Of a stretch of 64,000 bases of DNA, positions 16,551-24,733 are shown piece by piece. Source of the stretch: Synechococcus sp. CC9311 (lineage in GTDB: Bacteria > Cyanobacteriota > Cyanobacteriia > PCC-6307 > Cyanobiaceae); the NCBI RefSeq assembly GCF_000014585.1, contig NC_008319.1, positions 1,922,001 to 1,986,000 on the forward strand. Direction: 5' to 3'. The translations under genes and the position numbers were made by a program. Below the pieces are notes generated by a model. That model saw only the letters and a list, made by a program, of their open reading frames with translations. It was not told the origin of the DNA and did no database searches. Positions within the stretch are counted from its first letter, which is position 1; every line of letters begins with the position of its first letter.

Positions 16551-16656
16551 GGTCCTGAAGAAGAGACTTCCATATTTTGAACAATTCACGCAATCCCTCA
16601 CAGTGCGGATCCACGCCCCGTCACCAAAGCCAACATGAGGAGAGTTTCGTAATGGC

Positions 16657-17388
16657 GTGGATCTCACCTCCCAGATCCCCAGACTTCAAACGCGCAGCAG
16701 GCAGGGGCACAGTCTTCTGCGCGGTAGTCGCACAGCGATTGCCAGTGGCGATCGTGTGTTGTTAGCCAGCTGGATCGGCTGGTTTCAGGAACTTGGGCAC
16801 CTCGTCGCTGCCGCTACGACGGAAGAAGACTGTCTTCAGAGGTTGCAAAAGGATGAGGTCAATCTCTTGATCTGCACCGACCAACTCGAGGGTGGCAATG
16901 GCCCAAGCCTCGTTCGACGTGCCAAGCAAGACCATCCCACCTTGAAGGCGTTGCTGCTCGTTCAGCGTCCAATTCTGCGCACCATCCTTCAGGCGATCGA
17001 TGCGCCCTGTGATGGACTGTGCTCCCATCAAAATGTCGGGATGGGAGGCGTCAGTGCAGCGCTCACCGCGATGGAATCCGATGGCATGTATCACGATTCC
17101 GTGATCGCCGATGTTCTCCGGCACGGTCGACTGGGACGAGCCTTGGGATCCATTCCTCCCGAACTAACCCTGAAGGAAGAAGACGTGCTGCGTGGACTTT
17201 GCAGAGGGATGAGCAATCAGGAGATCGCAGACAGCCTTGTCGTCTCGATCGACACCGTGAAATCCCACATCGCCAGTCTTCTGCGCAAGCTGCAAGCCAA
17301 CAACCGAACCCACGCTGTGGTGGTTGCCTTTCAACAGGGACTGATCGACATCCCAACCCTGCCTCCGCGCTGGACCCCTAACAACTGA
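16657..17388 (+). CDS. LuxR/NarL-type regulator with degenerate receiver
   Basis: 243 residues. The C-terminal third is a complete LuxR helix-turn-helix: LTLKEEDVLRGLCRGMSNQ, EIADSLVVSIDTVKSHIASL and LRKLQANNRTHAVVVA. The N-terminal part (about 30-150) is receiver-like in length, but lacks the DD pair. At the phospho-site it reads NLLICTDQLEGGNG, with Thr at the expected position and Asp one residue on. It may act without a kinase. GTG at 16657 is the listed start. Divergent from DUF1825. Confidence 0.85.
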   Translation: MDLTSQIPRLQTRSRQGHSLLRGSRTAIASGDRVLLASWIGWFQELGHLVAAATTEEDCLQRLQKDEVNLLICTDQLEGGNGPSLVRRAKQDHPTLKALLLVQRPILRTILQAIDAPCDGLCSHQNVGMGGVSAALTAMESDGMYHDSVIADVLRHGRLGRALGSIPPELTLKEEDVLRGLCRGMSNQEIADSLVVSIDTVKSHIASLLRKLQANNRTHAVVVAFQQGLIDIPTLPPRWTPNN

Positions 17389-17435
17389 GGCTTGGGCTCG
17401 GTAAGGTCCTGGCCAAGAAGCAAGTCCCTTAAGCG

Positions 17436-18011
17436 ATGGCGCGCCGGCATTGGCTTGACCCCCTGGCTCGCAAGCTTTTGCAGGCCACCGGCGATCTGCC
17501 TCCAGACCCTGTCCAAGCACAACAACAACCGATGGCGTCCCCTAGCCCAGCCGATACCTGGAGCCTTGATGTCAACAGGGCAACCGCTGAGCAATGGCAA
17601 CAACTGCCTGGTTGCAGTGAAGACATGGTCGATGTGCTGATGCGACTGCAACGGGGTGGGGTGCAATTCAGCCAGCTGGATGATCTCGCGCTCTTGCTGA
17701 ACCTTCCAGCTGATCTGATCCAACTCTGGGCACCCCACCTGGTATTTCGCTGGCATGGGGATACTCCAGTGCTGCCTGAGCAGCCTCCACTGGATCTCAA
17801 TGCCGCCGCACCCACCTTGTTAGAGCAGACTCTCAACTGGCCAAAACCCCGCCTCCAACGTTTGATCCAGGAGCGGCGGATGAAGCCGTTTGAGCATCTC
17901 GCTGATCTACAGGAACGCGTGTGTTTACCCCCTGATGCTGTTGAGCAACTCATTGGCCGCGTGAGCTTTGGGGCACGACCATCCGGCCCCAGCCTTCCTC
18001 CGAGGAACTAA
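17436..18011 (+). CDS. Helix-hairpin-helix (ComEA-like) protein
   Basis: 191 residues with two HhH-type units. The first is LDVNRATAEQWQQLPGCSED, like the ComEA repeat (N-x-A-x-x-x-L-x-x-L-P-G). The second is LDLNAAAPTLLEQTLNWPKP with LIQERRMKPFEHLADLQERV. Such units bind DNA backbone without sequence preference. No signal peptide is visible, so it is probably cytoplasmic. Only four bases separate it from a GIY-YIG-like gene, which suggests a shared DNA-related job. Confidence 0.75.
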   Translation: MARRHWLDPLARKLLQATGDLPPDPVQAQQQPMASPSPADTWSLDVNRATAEQWQQLPGCSEDMVDVLMRLQRGGVQFSQLDDLALLLNLPADLIQLWAPHLVFRWHGDTPVLPEQPPLDLNAAAPTLLEQTLNWPKPRLQRLIQERRMKPFEHLADLQERVCLPPDAVEQLIGRVSFGARPSGPSLPPRN

Positions 18012-18015
18012 ATCC

Positions 18016-18618
18016 ATGACCACTCCTGCTGGGCAGGGCAATCTTTTCGACCAGCCATTGGCAGAGTCAAGTGGTCTGATCGAGCGTTCCTTGCCCCTGA
18101 GCGCAGAGCTGTTGCGACGCTGGCAAGAACGAATCCATCAGTTCCAAGCACCTCTGTTTTCTGCTCAATTCGGGCCTCGGAATGAACTCGCACAACAACA
18201 GCACCTGTTTGCCAGCGACAACACCAATCCATTGAGCAGCTTCCAGCCCCTTCAGCTAAGACCCTTACCGCTGAGCTTCTGGCGCTGGCCCAAGAGTCCT
18301 CACCAAGGGTCGGCCATCTATCTCGTCATGGATCGCCCGAAGGAACTCGACCATCCCATCCTTCTCTACATCGGAGAAACCAAGGAGGCTGATCGGCGCT
18401 GGAAAGGCGAGCACGACTGCAAGGCCTACTTGGCGAGTTACCAAGAGGCCTGCATGAGTACAGGCTTGAATTGCAGGACAAGCATCCGTTTCTGGGCCGA
18501 TGTCCCGCAGGGAACCCGTCCTCGACGACGACTGGAACAAACCTTGATTCGGCTCTGGCAACCGCCCTTTAACAAGGAGACCCGTGAGCGTTGGTCCACG
18601 CCCTTTCATGCCAATTAA
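18016..18618 (+). CDS. GIY-YIG-type nuclease domain protein
   Basis: 200 residues from MTTPAGQGNLFDQPL. The C-terminal half has GIY-YIG landmarks: SAIYLVMD and ILLYIGET as the two strands, DRRWKGEHD with the catalytic Arg, and RRLEQTLIRLWQPPFNKE with the metal-binding Glu and PPFN end. The N-terminal 90 residues are of unknown fold. All active-site positions look present. It follows the HhH gene immediately; together they recall the two parts of UvrC, though this is not UvrC. Confidence 0.75.
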   Translation: MTTPAGQGNLFDQPLAESSGLIERSLPLSAELLRRWQERIHQFQAPLFSAQFGPRNELAQQQHLFASDNTNPLSSFQPLQLRPLPLSFWRWPKSPHQGSAIYLVMDRPKELDHPILLYIGETKEADRRWKGEHDCKAYLASYQEACMSTGLNCRTSIRFWADVPQGTRPRRRLEQTLIRLWQPPFNKETRERWSTPFHAN

Positions 18619-18655
18619 GGGTGCCCCGTAGCATCGGATTACGCGCCCAATCTCC

Positions 18656-20146
18656 ATGCAGATCTCCCTTTCTTCGGCCCAGCCACAGGCCTGGTCGGGA
18701 ACCGTGTTGGCCCTAGGCATTGCAGAGGGTGATCCCAATGGCTGGATACCAGCGATGGAGGAACGCTTTTCCATCTCCCTTGGCGACTGGTTGGAACAGC
18801 GCAAGTTCCAAGGAAAAAACGGAGAGAGCGCGAGCCTTCAACTCCTCAACCCCAACTGCGAATCCCTCGTACTCATAGGCCTGGGGCCTCTTGAAGCACT
18901 TGATGTCAATAGCTTTCGACAGGCGGGCGCTGCGGCGGCCCGGGCGAGCAAGAACCAGACGGGCAGCATTGGGTTGTTACTGCCGTGGAACGCTGTTGAT
19001 CCTGCAGAAGCGGTGACCGTTGCAGCGCAAGCGGTCAGGCTTGCGCTCTACAGCGATCAACGTTTTCGCAGTAAACCCGAGCCCAGCATCCACCCCGAGC
19101 GACTTGAACTGCTAGGCCCCCTCCCCAACACCCTCAGCAGCGCCCTCGAAGCGGTGCATCCCATTTGCGCAGGGGTAGAACTCGCAAGAGAGCTCGTTGC
19201 GGCACCTCCAAACAGTGTGACTCCATCCGCCCTTGCCGAGAGCGCTGCTCAGATGGCGCACGAGCATGGCTTGGACTTGAAGGTGCTTGAGCGGAGCGAC
19301 TGTGAAGCGAGGGGAATGGGGTCGTTCCTTTCAGTCTGCCAAGGCTCAGATATGGATCCCAAGTTCATCCATCTCACCTACCGCCCTTCCGGTCCTGCCA
19401 CGAAACGGGTGGTCTTGGTCGGCAAGGGGCTCACCTTTGATTCCGGTGGTTACAACCTGAAAGTGGGTGCTGCTCAGATCGACATGATGAAATTCGATAT
19501 GGGAGGCAGTGCAGCAGTGCTTGGCGCGATGCGCTCGATCGCTGAGCTCCGCCCCCAGGGGGTTGAAGTGCACATGCTGGTGGCGTCATGCGAAAACATG
19601 ATCAACGGCTCTGCAGTGCATCCAGGTGACATCGTCACCGCATCTAACGGCACCACAATTGAAATCAACAACACGGATGCAGAAGGTCGACTCACCCTCG
19701 CTGATGCCTTGGTGTACGCATCCGAGCTTGAACCCGATGCCATCGTTGACCTGGCCACATTGACCGGTGCCTGCGTGATTGCACTTGGCGACGAGATTGC
19801 TGGACTTTGGACTGGAGACGACTCACTTGCCAACTCCTTAGAGGGAGCAGCAAAAGATGCAGGTGAGGGGCTCTGGCGGATGCCAATGCACCAGGCTTAT
19901 CGCAAGGGCCTCAAATCACTCCTTGCGGACCTAAAAAACACAGGTCCCCGTCCAGGAGGCTCCATTACAGCCGCTTTATTCCTCAAGGAGTTCGTTAGAA
20001 GCTCCATTCCATGGGCGCATATCGACATCGCGGGCACGGTGTGGAGCGACAAGGGGAGAGGAATGGATCCTGCTGGAGCCACCGGCTACGGAGTACGCAC
20101 CTTGGTGAGTTGGGTGTGCGCTCAAACACAGCAGGCCGAGAACTAG
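18656..20146 (+). CDS. pepA: Leucyl aminopeptidase (M17)
   Basis: 496 residues. The C-terminal catalytic domain has the M17 signature NTDAEGRLTLADALVYA and upstream metal ligands in GKGLTFDSGGYNLK and MKFDMGGSAAVLGAM. The N-terminal 170 residues are the variable domain. It removes N-terminal residues from peptides in the cytoplasm using two metal ions, and PepA can also bind DNA in other bacteria. ATG 18656 follows the previous gene by 37 bases. Confidence 0.95.
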   Translation: MQISLSSAQPQAWSGTVLALGIAEGDPNGWIPAMEERFSISLGDWLEQRKFQGKNGESASLQLLNPNCESLVLIGLGPLEALDVNSFRQAGAAAARASKNQTGSIGLLLPWNAVDPAEAVTVAAQAVRLALYSDQRFRSKPEPSIHPERLELLGPLPNTLSSALEAVHPICAGVELARELVAAPPNSVTPSALAESAAQMAHEHGLDLKVLERSDCEARGMGSFLSVCQGSDMDPKFIHLTYRPSGPATKRVVLVGKGLTFDSGGYNLKVGAAQIDMMKFDMGGSAAVLGAMRSIAELRPQGVEVHMLVASCENMINGSAVHPGDIVTASNGTTIEINNTDAEGRLTLADALVYASELEPDAIVDLATLTGACVIALGDEIAGLWTGDDSLANSLEGAAKDAGEGLWRMPMHQAYRKGLKSLLADLKNTGPRPGGSITAALFLKEFVRSSIPWAHIDIAGTVWSDKGRGMDPAGATGYGVRTLVSWVCAQTQQAEN

Positions 20147-20160
20147 GTTTTTCCAAGACT

Positions 20161-20415
20161 GTGAAACAACCAAAACGAATGGCTTCCAGACCCATACGCT
20201 GGTACGTGCGAGCTCAACTTGGAGTTCTGCTTTTACCTGCAGGACTCTGCCTCTTTGGGGAAGCCATCAGTCGAAGGATTATTCAGATGCTTGGACAGGA
20301 CCGTGGTCCTTGGTTCTGGTATGGAACCCTCAGCCTGATCTGCATTAATGCAGGCATCGGTTTAATGATCGAAAGCGGTCTTCTCAGCGGTTATCCAGGC
20401 CGACGGGCCGATTAG
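20161..20415 (+). CDS. Small two-helix membrane protein
   Basis: 84 residues from GTG 20161, or 78 from ATG 20179. Two hydrophobic helices: AQLGVLLLPAGLCLFGEAI and WYGTLSLICINAGIGLMIE, joined by a basic loop (SRRIIQMLGQDRG). The N-terminus is basic. No named family. It starts 14 bases after pepA, so likely in the same transcript. The 3' end overlaps the opposite-strand gene by four bases. Confidence 0.7.
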   Translation: MKQPKRMASRPIRWYVRAQLGVLLLPAGLCLFGEAISRRIIQMLGQDRGPWFWYGTLSLICINAGIGLMIESGLLSGYPGRRAD

Positions 20416-20585
20416 GACGCAACCGCAGTCATGGCACGTGGGCACTCAAGTGCATGAATCTGCCAGCGTGCCCTCTCAGAACAAGTGGCAAGCACGCGAT
20501 CCAAATCATCGGAAGCAAGCTTCGGCGACGGATAAGGACCCACGTGACGCGTCACCAGACCATCCTTGATCGTCAGCAGATACAT
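20412..20585 (-). CDS. Small hypothetical protein (57 aa)
   Basis: From MYLLTIKDGLVTRHVGPYPS, 57 residues. The N-terminal part reads as two beta strands and a turn. A helix (SDDLDRVLATCSERARWQI) and HALECPRAMT follow, with two cysteines. The 34 upstream codons in frame are unlike protein. Unknown function; convergent with the two-helix membrane gene. Confidence 0.6.
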   Translation of the reverse strand: MYLLTIKDGLVTRHVGPYPSPKLASDDLDRVLATCSERARWQIHALECPRAMTAVAS

Positions 20586-20730
20586 ACAGCCCCTCCACAA
20601 ATCTTGGCCTAATGGTAAGGACAAAGTCTGGGAGCGTCGAGAGGGGAAAACCCGCATCTTTACTGAGAAACGCCTGAATGAAACCAATGATCAAATCACA
20701 GATTTTCTTAGGATTCTGGAGAGGGGGGAT

Positions 20731-21363
20731 TCATGGCGCCACTGGCTTCACCCACGCTGTACCTGATCTTGCACGCTCCCCCCACACGGCATCAAGGCGG
20801 CGATCGCGCCCACAACTGAAGCGGTAATAGCGATAGCGAAGCTCATTATTATTAGCGTAATTTTGATGATAATCCTCCGCAGGCCAGAAACGAACTGCAT
20901 CAAGAATCTGCACTTTTATCTTAGATTTTGGCACCCCTAATTCATTTGCAGCAGAGGCAACACTTGCCTGAGCAGCTGCGGCCTGCTTCTCCCCAGAAGT
21001 GAAAATAACTGGCCGATACGAATCACCTCTATCACAAAACTGGCCTTCCCCATCGAGAGGGTCAATGTTGCGCCAATAGTGCTGTAAAAGGTTGGCATAA
21101 CTGATTTTATCGGAATCAAAGCGAACACGTACCACCTCTTGATGCCCACTTTTTTCACCACTCACTTGTTGATAAGTAGGGTTCTCCACATGACCACCGC
21201 TGTACCCACTTTCAGCTGAGATCACACCTGCAACATCCTCTAAATCATGTTCAAGGCACCAAAAGCAGCCGCCAGCAAGGACAGCATCCTGGACAGCTGC
21301 CAGGGCTGACATCGGACTCAACAACACAATGCTGGTCAAAACCAGTGGGATCAATGCACGCAT
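20731..21363 (-). CDS. msrA: Exported peptide-methionine sulfoxide reductase A
   Basis: 210 residues from MRALIPLVLTSIVLLSPMSA, a signal peptide ending AALA. The active site is GGCFWCLEHDLEDVAG with the catalytic Cys, followed by ESGYSGGHVENPTYQQVS. It reduces oxidised methionine in proteins. With its signal peptide it should work in the periplasm or lumen, unlike the common cytoplasmic MsrA. Starts five bases after the lpxB stop, so it is the last gene of the lipid A operon. Confidence 0.93.
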   Translation of the reverse strand: MRALIPLVLTSIVLLSPMSALAAVQDAVLAGGCFWCLEHDLEDVAGVISAESGYSGGHVENPTYQQVSGEKSGHQEVVRVRFDSDKISYANLLQHYWRNIDPLDGEGQFCDRGDSYRPVIFTSGEKQAAAAQASVASAANELGVPKSKIKVQILDAVRFWPAEDYHQNYANNNELRYRYYRFSCGRDRRLDAVWGERARSGTAWVKPVAP

Positions 21364-21367
21364 GAGC

Positions 21368-22552
21368 TCAAGAGGGCTGTTTGATCTGGTCAAGGATGGC
21401 TTCCGCAGCACGGTCGGTCACACCCGGTTCACCAAGGGTGTCACGCAAGCGCTGATACCCATCCAAAACCCTTTGCCGAACCGATTGGTTCTCCAACAGC
21501 GGAATGGCCAATGCCACCAGCTGTTCGGCGTTGAAATCCTCCTGCAACAGCTCCGGCACCAGTCGCTCTTTCAGCAGAAGATTGACCGGCGAAATGTGAT
21601 CCACGTGAAAGCGGAGAATTCTTCGTGCCACCCAAGCGGTGACACGGCTGACGCGATAGCCAACCACTTGCGGTACACCCTGCAAAGCCAATTCCAAATT
21701 CACGGTGCCCGATTTACCAAGTGCCAAATCGGCCGCTGCAAACAGGTTGGGCTTCATGGCATCCGCCTGGTCGGCGGGGATGACGGTCCCGCGAACCCCC
21801 GCTTGATCCAGAGCATGTTGCAATGGCTCCTCAAAGCGCTCCAATCCGGCAGGCACGATCACATTCAGAGATGGGTCACGCGCTTGAAGGGTGGCGGCAG
21901 CCTGCACCAATTCGGGCATGAGATATCGCAGTTCCTGAGGCCGCGATGCAGGCATCAAGAGCAAGAGAGCTCCTTCCGAGGGCAAACCCAACGCACGCCG
22001 AGCAGCCTGGCGATCGGATGAAACCGGAACCATATCGAGAAGGGGATGCCCCACCCAGGTGACCTCAGCGCCTCGACCGGAATAAAACTCAGCTTCTTCA
22101 GGGAAAATCGCCAGGATGCGATCTGTGAACTGCAGCAAACTTTTGGTGCCTCCTTCCCCAATGCGCCAAGCCCATTCCTGGGGGGCGATGTAATAAGTGA
22201 TTGGCACATCCGGGAGACGGCCTCTGAGACTGTGGCCCAAGCGCACGTTGGCGCCCATGTAATCGATTAACACCACCCCATCGGGTGGGCGCTCTTTCAA
22301 CACCCGATCCACCCTGGCTTGCAATCGAATCGTGGGAACCACCAAAGGAAGGGCTTCCCACAAACCAATCGCTCCCATCGGAGATGTATCGGCCAGCAAC
22401 TCAGCTCCGGCTGACTGCATCCGCTCACCCCCCAGAGCGAGAACTTCTAAATCGAGTCCACGACGCTTCGCTACACGCCAAAGAGCCTGAATTAGCAGGC
22501 TTCCCTGCAAATCTCCTGACACCTCGCCGGTGCTGATGAGCAGACGCACCAT
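21368..22552 (-). CDS. lpxB: Lipid-A-disaccharide synthase
   Basis: 394 residues of the GT19 family. N-terminal [19 protein letters not shown] and [19 protein letters not shown] are typical, as is [19 protein letters not shown]. It joins lipid X and UDP-diacylglucosamine to make the lipid A disaccharide at the inner membrane. Its ATG overlaps the lpxA stop (TGATG), indicating coupled translation. msrA follows. Confidence 0.95.
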   Translation of the reverse strand: MVRLLISTGEVSGDLQGSLLIQALWRVAKRRGLDLEVLALGGERMQSAGAELLADTSPMGAIGLWEALPLVVPTIRLQARVDRVLKERPPDGVVLIDYMGANVRLGHSLRGRLPDVPITYYIAPQEWAWRIGEGGTKSLLQFTDRILAIFPEEAEFYSGRGAEVTWVGHPLLDMVPVSSDRQAARRALGLPSEGALLLLMPASRPQELRYLMPELVQAAATLQARDPSLNVIVPAGLERFEEPLQHALDQAGVRGTVIPADQADAMKPNLFAAADLALGKSGTVNLELALQGVPQVVGYRVSRVTAWVARRILRFHVDHISPVNLLLKERLVPELLQEDFNAEQLVALAIPLLENQSVRQRVLDGYQRLRDTLGEPGVTDRAAEAILDQIKQPS

Positions 22553-23403
22553 CAGCGACTAGATGGGGGAGGCATGGGGCCCCGTCGACCTTTCGACAAG
22601 GAACCCTCCAAAAACGTGCAGAGATGATTCGCGGCAGGCAGCAAAGCCTGCTGCCTCGCAAGGTTTAAGCCGTCAGCAATGACGTAATCGGAGCGATAAA
22701 GCAACGACCAAATGTCCTGAAGCTGTTTGAATTCCTGGCCCCCCTCGAGGCGGTGCAGGCCCTGGCGCCTCAAGCCCACACGATTGAGGCCCCGGACCCT
22801 GCCTGGATGACCTTCCACGAGACAGTAAGGAGGAACATCACGATCCACACGGGTCATGCCGCCAACCATGGCCATGCCACCGATGTGGACGAATTGGTGA
22901 ATTCCTAAACAACCACCAATCACAGCCCGATCTTCAATCAGCACGTGGCCTGCTACTTGGATGCCATTCGACATCACAATGTTGTTTCCAAGCAAACAGT
23001 TATGCCCAAGGTGGCAATAAGCCATGAGCAAGTTGTTGTCACCGATCCGAGTTTGCTCTCCTTCATCAGTGGCACGATTGATCGTGACGCATTCACGAAT
23101 GGTGTTGTGATCACCAATCACAACCTCAGTCGGAGCACCTTTGTATTTCAAATCCTGAGGTTCTTGCCCCAAACAAGCACCGGGGTAAATGCGATTGTGC
23201 GCACCAATTCGCAGCAGACCATCGAGCACCACGTGAGGACCGATCCAGGTGTTAGCCCCAATGCTCACCTCAGGGCCTATCACGGCTCCAGGACCGATCA
23301 CAACGCCATGGGCGAGTTCTGCTCTGGGATCAACCACCGCCATCGGATGGACCTGGGCAGGGCGATCGTCCGTGATCACTGATGTGGAGAGCTCCTCACT
23401 CAT
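22552..23403 (-). CDS. lpxA: UDP-N-acetylglucosamine acyltransferase
   Basis: 283 residues. The N-terminal two-thirds is a left-handed beta helix of hexapeptide repeats ([20 protein letters not shown] and so on); the C-terminus is helical. [20 protein letters not shown] holds the family's catalytic His region. It adds 3-hydroxyacyl from ACP to UDP-GlcNAc, the first step of lipid A synthesis. ATG 23403 used; a TTG at 23412 would overlap the fabZ stop. Confidence 0.95.
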   Translation of the reverse strand: MSEELSTSVITDDRPAQVHPMAVVDPRAELAHGVVIGPGAVIGPEVSIGANTWIGPHVVLDGLLRIGAHNRIYPGACLGQEPQDLKYKGAPTEVVIGDHNTIRECVTINRATDEGEQTRIGDNNLLMAYCHLGHNCLLGNNIVMSNGIQVAGHVLIEDRAVIGGCLGIHQFVHIGGMAMVGGMTRVDRDVPPYCLVEGHPGRVRGLNRVGLRRQGLHRLEGGQEFKQLQDIWSLLYRSDYVIADGLNLARQQALLPAANHLCTFLEGSLSKGRRGPMPPPSSR

Positions 23404-23408
23404 CACGA

Positions 23409-23873
23409 TCAATCCACCAGAGAAAACATCAGCTCACCGGAACAGACAAGCTGTCCATCCACCGTGGCCTCCGCTTTCACTTTGCCAAAACGCTTGCGTT
23501 TCAGGCTGAGCAACTCGCACGTAATCCTTAACTGATCCCCTGGAACCACCGGCCGACGAAAACGAACTCCATCAATTCCGGCGAACACGAACAGGCCCTT
23601 TGGGAGATCTGGCATCTGAGTCACAATCAACCCACCCACCTGAGCCATCGCTTCCACAATCAAAACCCCTGGCATCAGAGGTCGACCAGGGAAATGTCCC
23701 TGGAACTGTGGCTCATTAAAGGTGACGTTCTTGAGCGCAACAGCGCGTTCGCCTGGAACGTGCTCCAGCACACGATCCACCAAGGCAAATGGATAACGAT
23801 GCGGCAGCAAACCCATGATCTGCTCGGCATTCAGCACCGCTGTTGGAGGGTCGTTAGAGGCAAGAACGGTCAA
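23409..23873 (-). CDS. fabZ: 3-hydroxyacyl-ACP dehydratase
   Basis: 154 residues of the hot-dog fold. The active-site His is in [20 protein letters not shown], and the helix [20 protein letters not shown] carries the catalytic Glu. It makes the trans-2-enoyl-ACP in fatty acid elongation and shares its 3-hydroxyacyl-ACP substrate with LpxA, which explains its place between lpxC and lpxA. Confidence 0.95.
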   Translation of the reverse strand: MTVLASNDPPTAVLNAEQIMGLLPHRYPFALVDRVLEHVPGERAVALKNVTFNEPQFQGHFPGRPLMPGVLIVEAMAQVGGLIVTQMPDLPKGLFVFAGIDGVRFRRPVVPGDQLRITCELLSLKRKRFGKVKAEATVDGQLVCSGELMFSLVD

Positions 23874-23878
23874 GTGGC

Positions 23879-24733
23879 TCAGCGTTGAGGAACGAGTTGA
23901 TCGGCAAGTGCCGCGGCCAATTCAGTATGAAGGCCGTGAGATCCGCGATAGACCAGCACTTGGGCTTGAGGGAAACCCACGAGAGCCAGATCTCCGATTA
24001 AGTCCAAGATCTTATGGCGCACTGGTTCATCTTGGAAACGCAGCGGGGGATTCACCCAGGAATCTCCATCACAAACGAGCGCGTTATCTAAGGCGCCGCC
24101 ACGAATGAGACCAGAGGAGCGGAGTTGTTCCACTTGCTCGCGAAACCCAAAGGTCCGAGCAGGGGCAATCTCATCAATAAACGTCTGAGGAGAGAGCTCT
24201 AGGGCTAATTGCTGACGACCAATCGCTTCCTGAGGAAAGTCAATCACGCCTACCAGCGTGAAACGATCAGCAGGCGTCGCAACGATGGCGCTACTTCCGC
24301 GATAAAAAGCCAGCGGTTCAGAGAGCACCAAGGGGGGACGACGTGGTGTCGACGCTGTCGTCAACCCAGCTTCAGCGATCGCCTCCACCCAACCCAAAGC
24401 GGAACCGTCGAGAAGCGGTATTTCCGTACCCGATACCTGAAGTTCAACATGGGAAACCCCGCAGCCAGCAACAGCAGCGAGCAAATGTTCCACCGTAGAA
24501 AGCTGTCTCTCGCCGAAATCGAGGGTGGTACACAACTGGCTGTCGCGCACCTGTGAAGGATCGAGACGTACGGGGGCTGAGGTTTGATCAAGCCAACGCA
24601 CATAGAAACCTTCCTGCTCGGAGGGGACAAGGGTGACTTGACATTGCTGTCCGCTATGTAAACCAATCCCTGAGCGCGACACACTGGATGCCAACGTCCA
24701 AGGCCTGTTGTAATCAGCAGGCCAAGACATCAT
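23879..24733 (-). CDS. lpxC: UDP-3-O-acyl-GlcNAc deacetylase
   Basis: About 285 residues. Zinc ligands appear in [13 protein letters not shown] (His) and [14 protein letters not shown] (His and Asp), with [16 protein letters not shown] containing the family's acidic residue. It carries out the committed step of lipid A synthesis. The ATG at 24733 overlaps the bamA stop. The open frame to 24769 lies inside bamA and is not family-like. Confidence 0.95.
   Translation of the reverse strand: MMSWPADYNRPWTLASSVSRSGIGLHSGQQCQVTLVPSEQEGFYVRWLDQTSAPVRLDPSQVRDSQLCTTLDFGERQLSTVEHLLAAVAGCGVSHVELQVSGTEIPLLDGSALGWVEAIAEAGLTTASTPRRPPLVLSEPLAFYRGSSAIVATPADRFTLVGVIDFPQEAIGRQQLALELSPQTFIDEIAPARTFGFREQVEQLRSSGLIRGGALDNALVCDGDSWVNPPLRFQDEPVRHKILDLIGDLALVGFPQAQVLVYRGSHGLHTELAAALADQLVPQR

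Noticed and set aside
21329-22021. 230-codon plus-strand ORF opposite lpxB
   Set aside because: It is antisense to a well-recognised enzyme gene with coupled neighbours. His/Gln-rich composition is typical of shadow frames.
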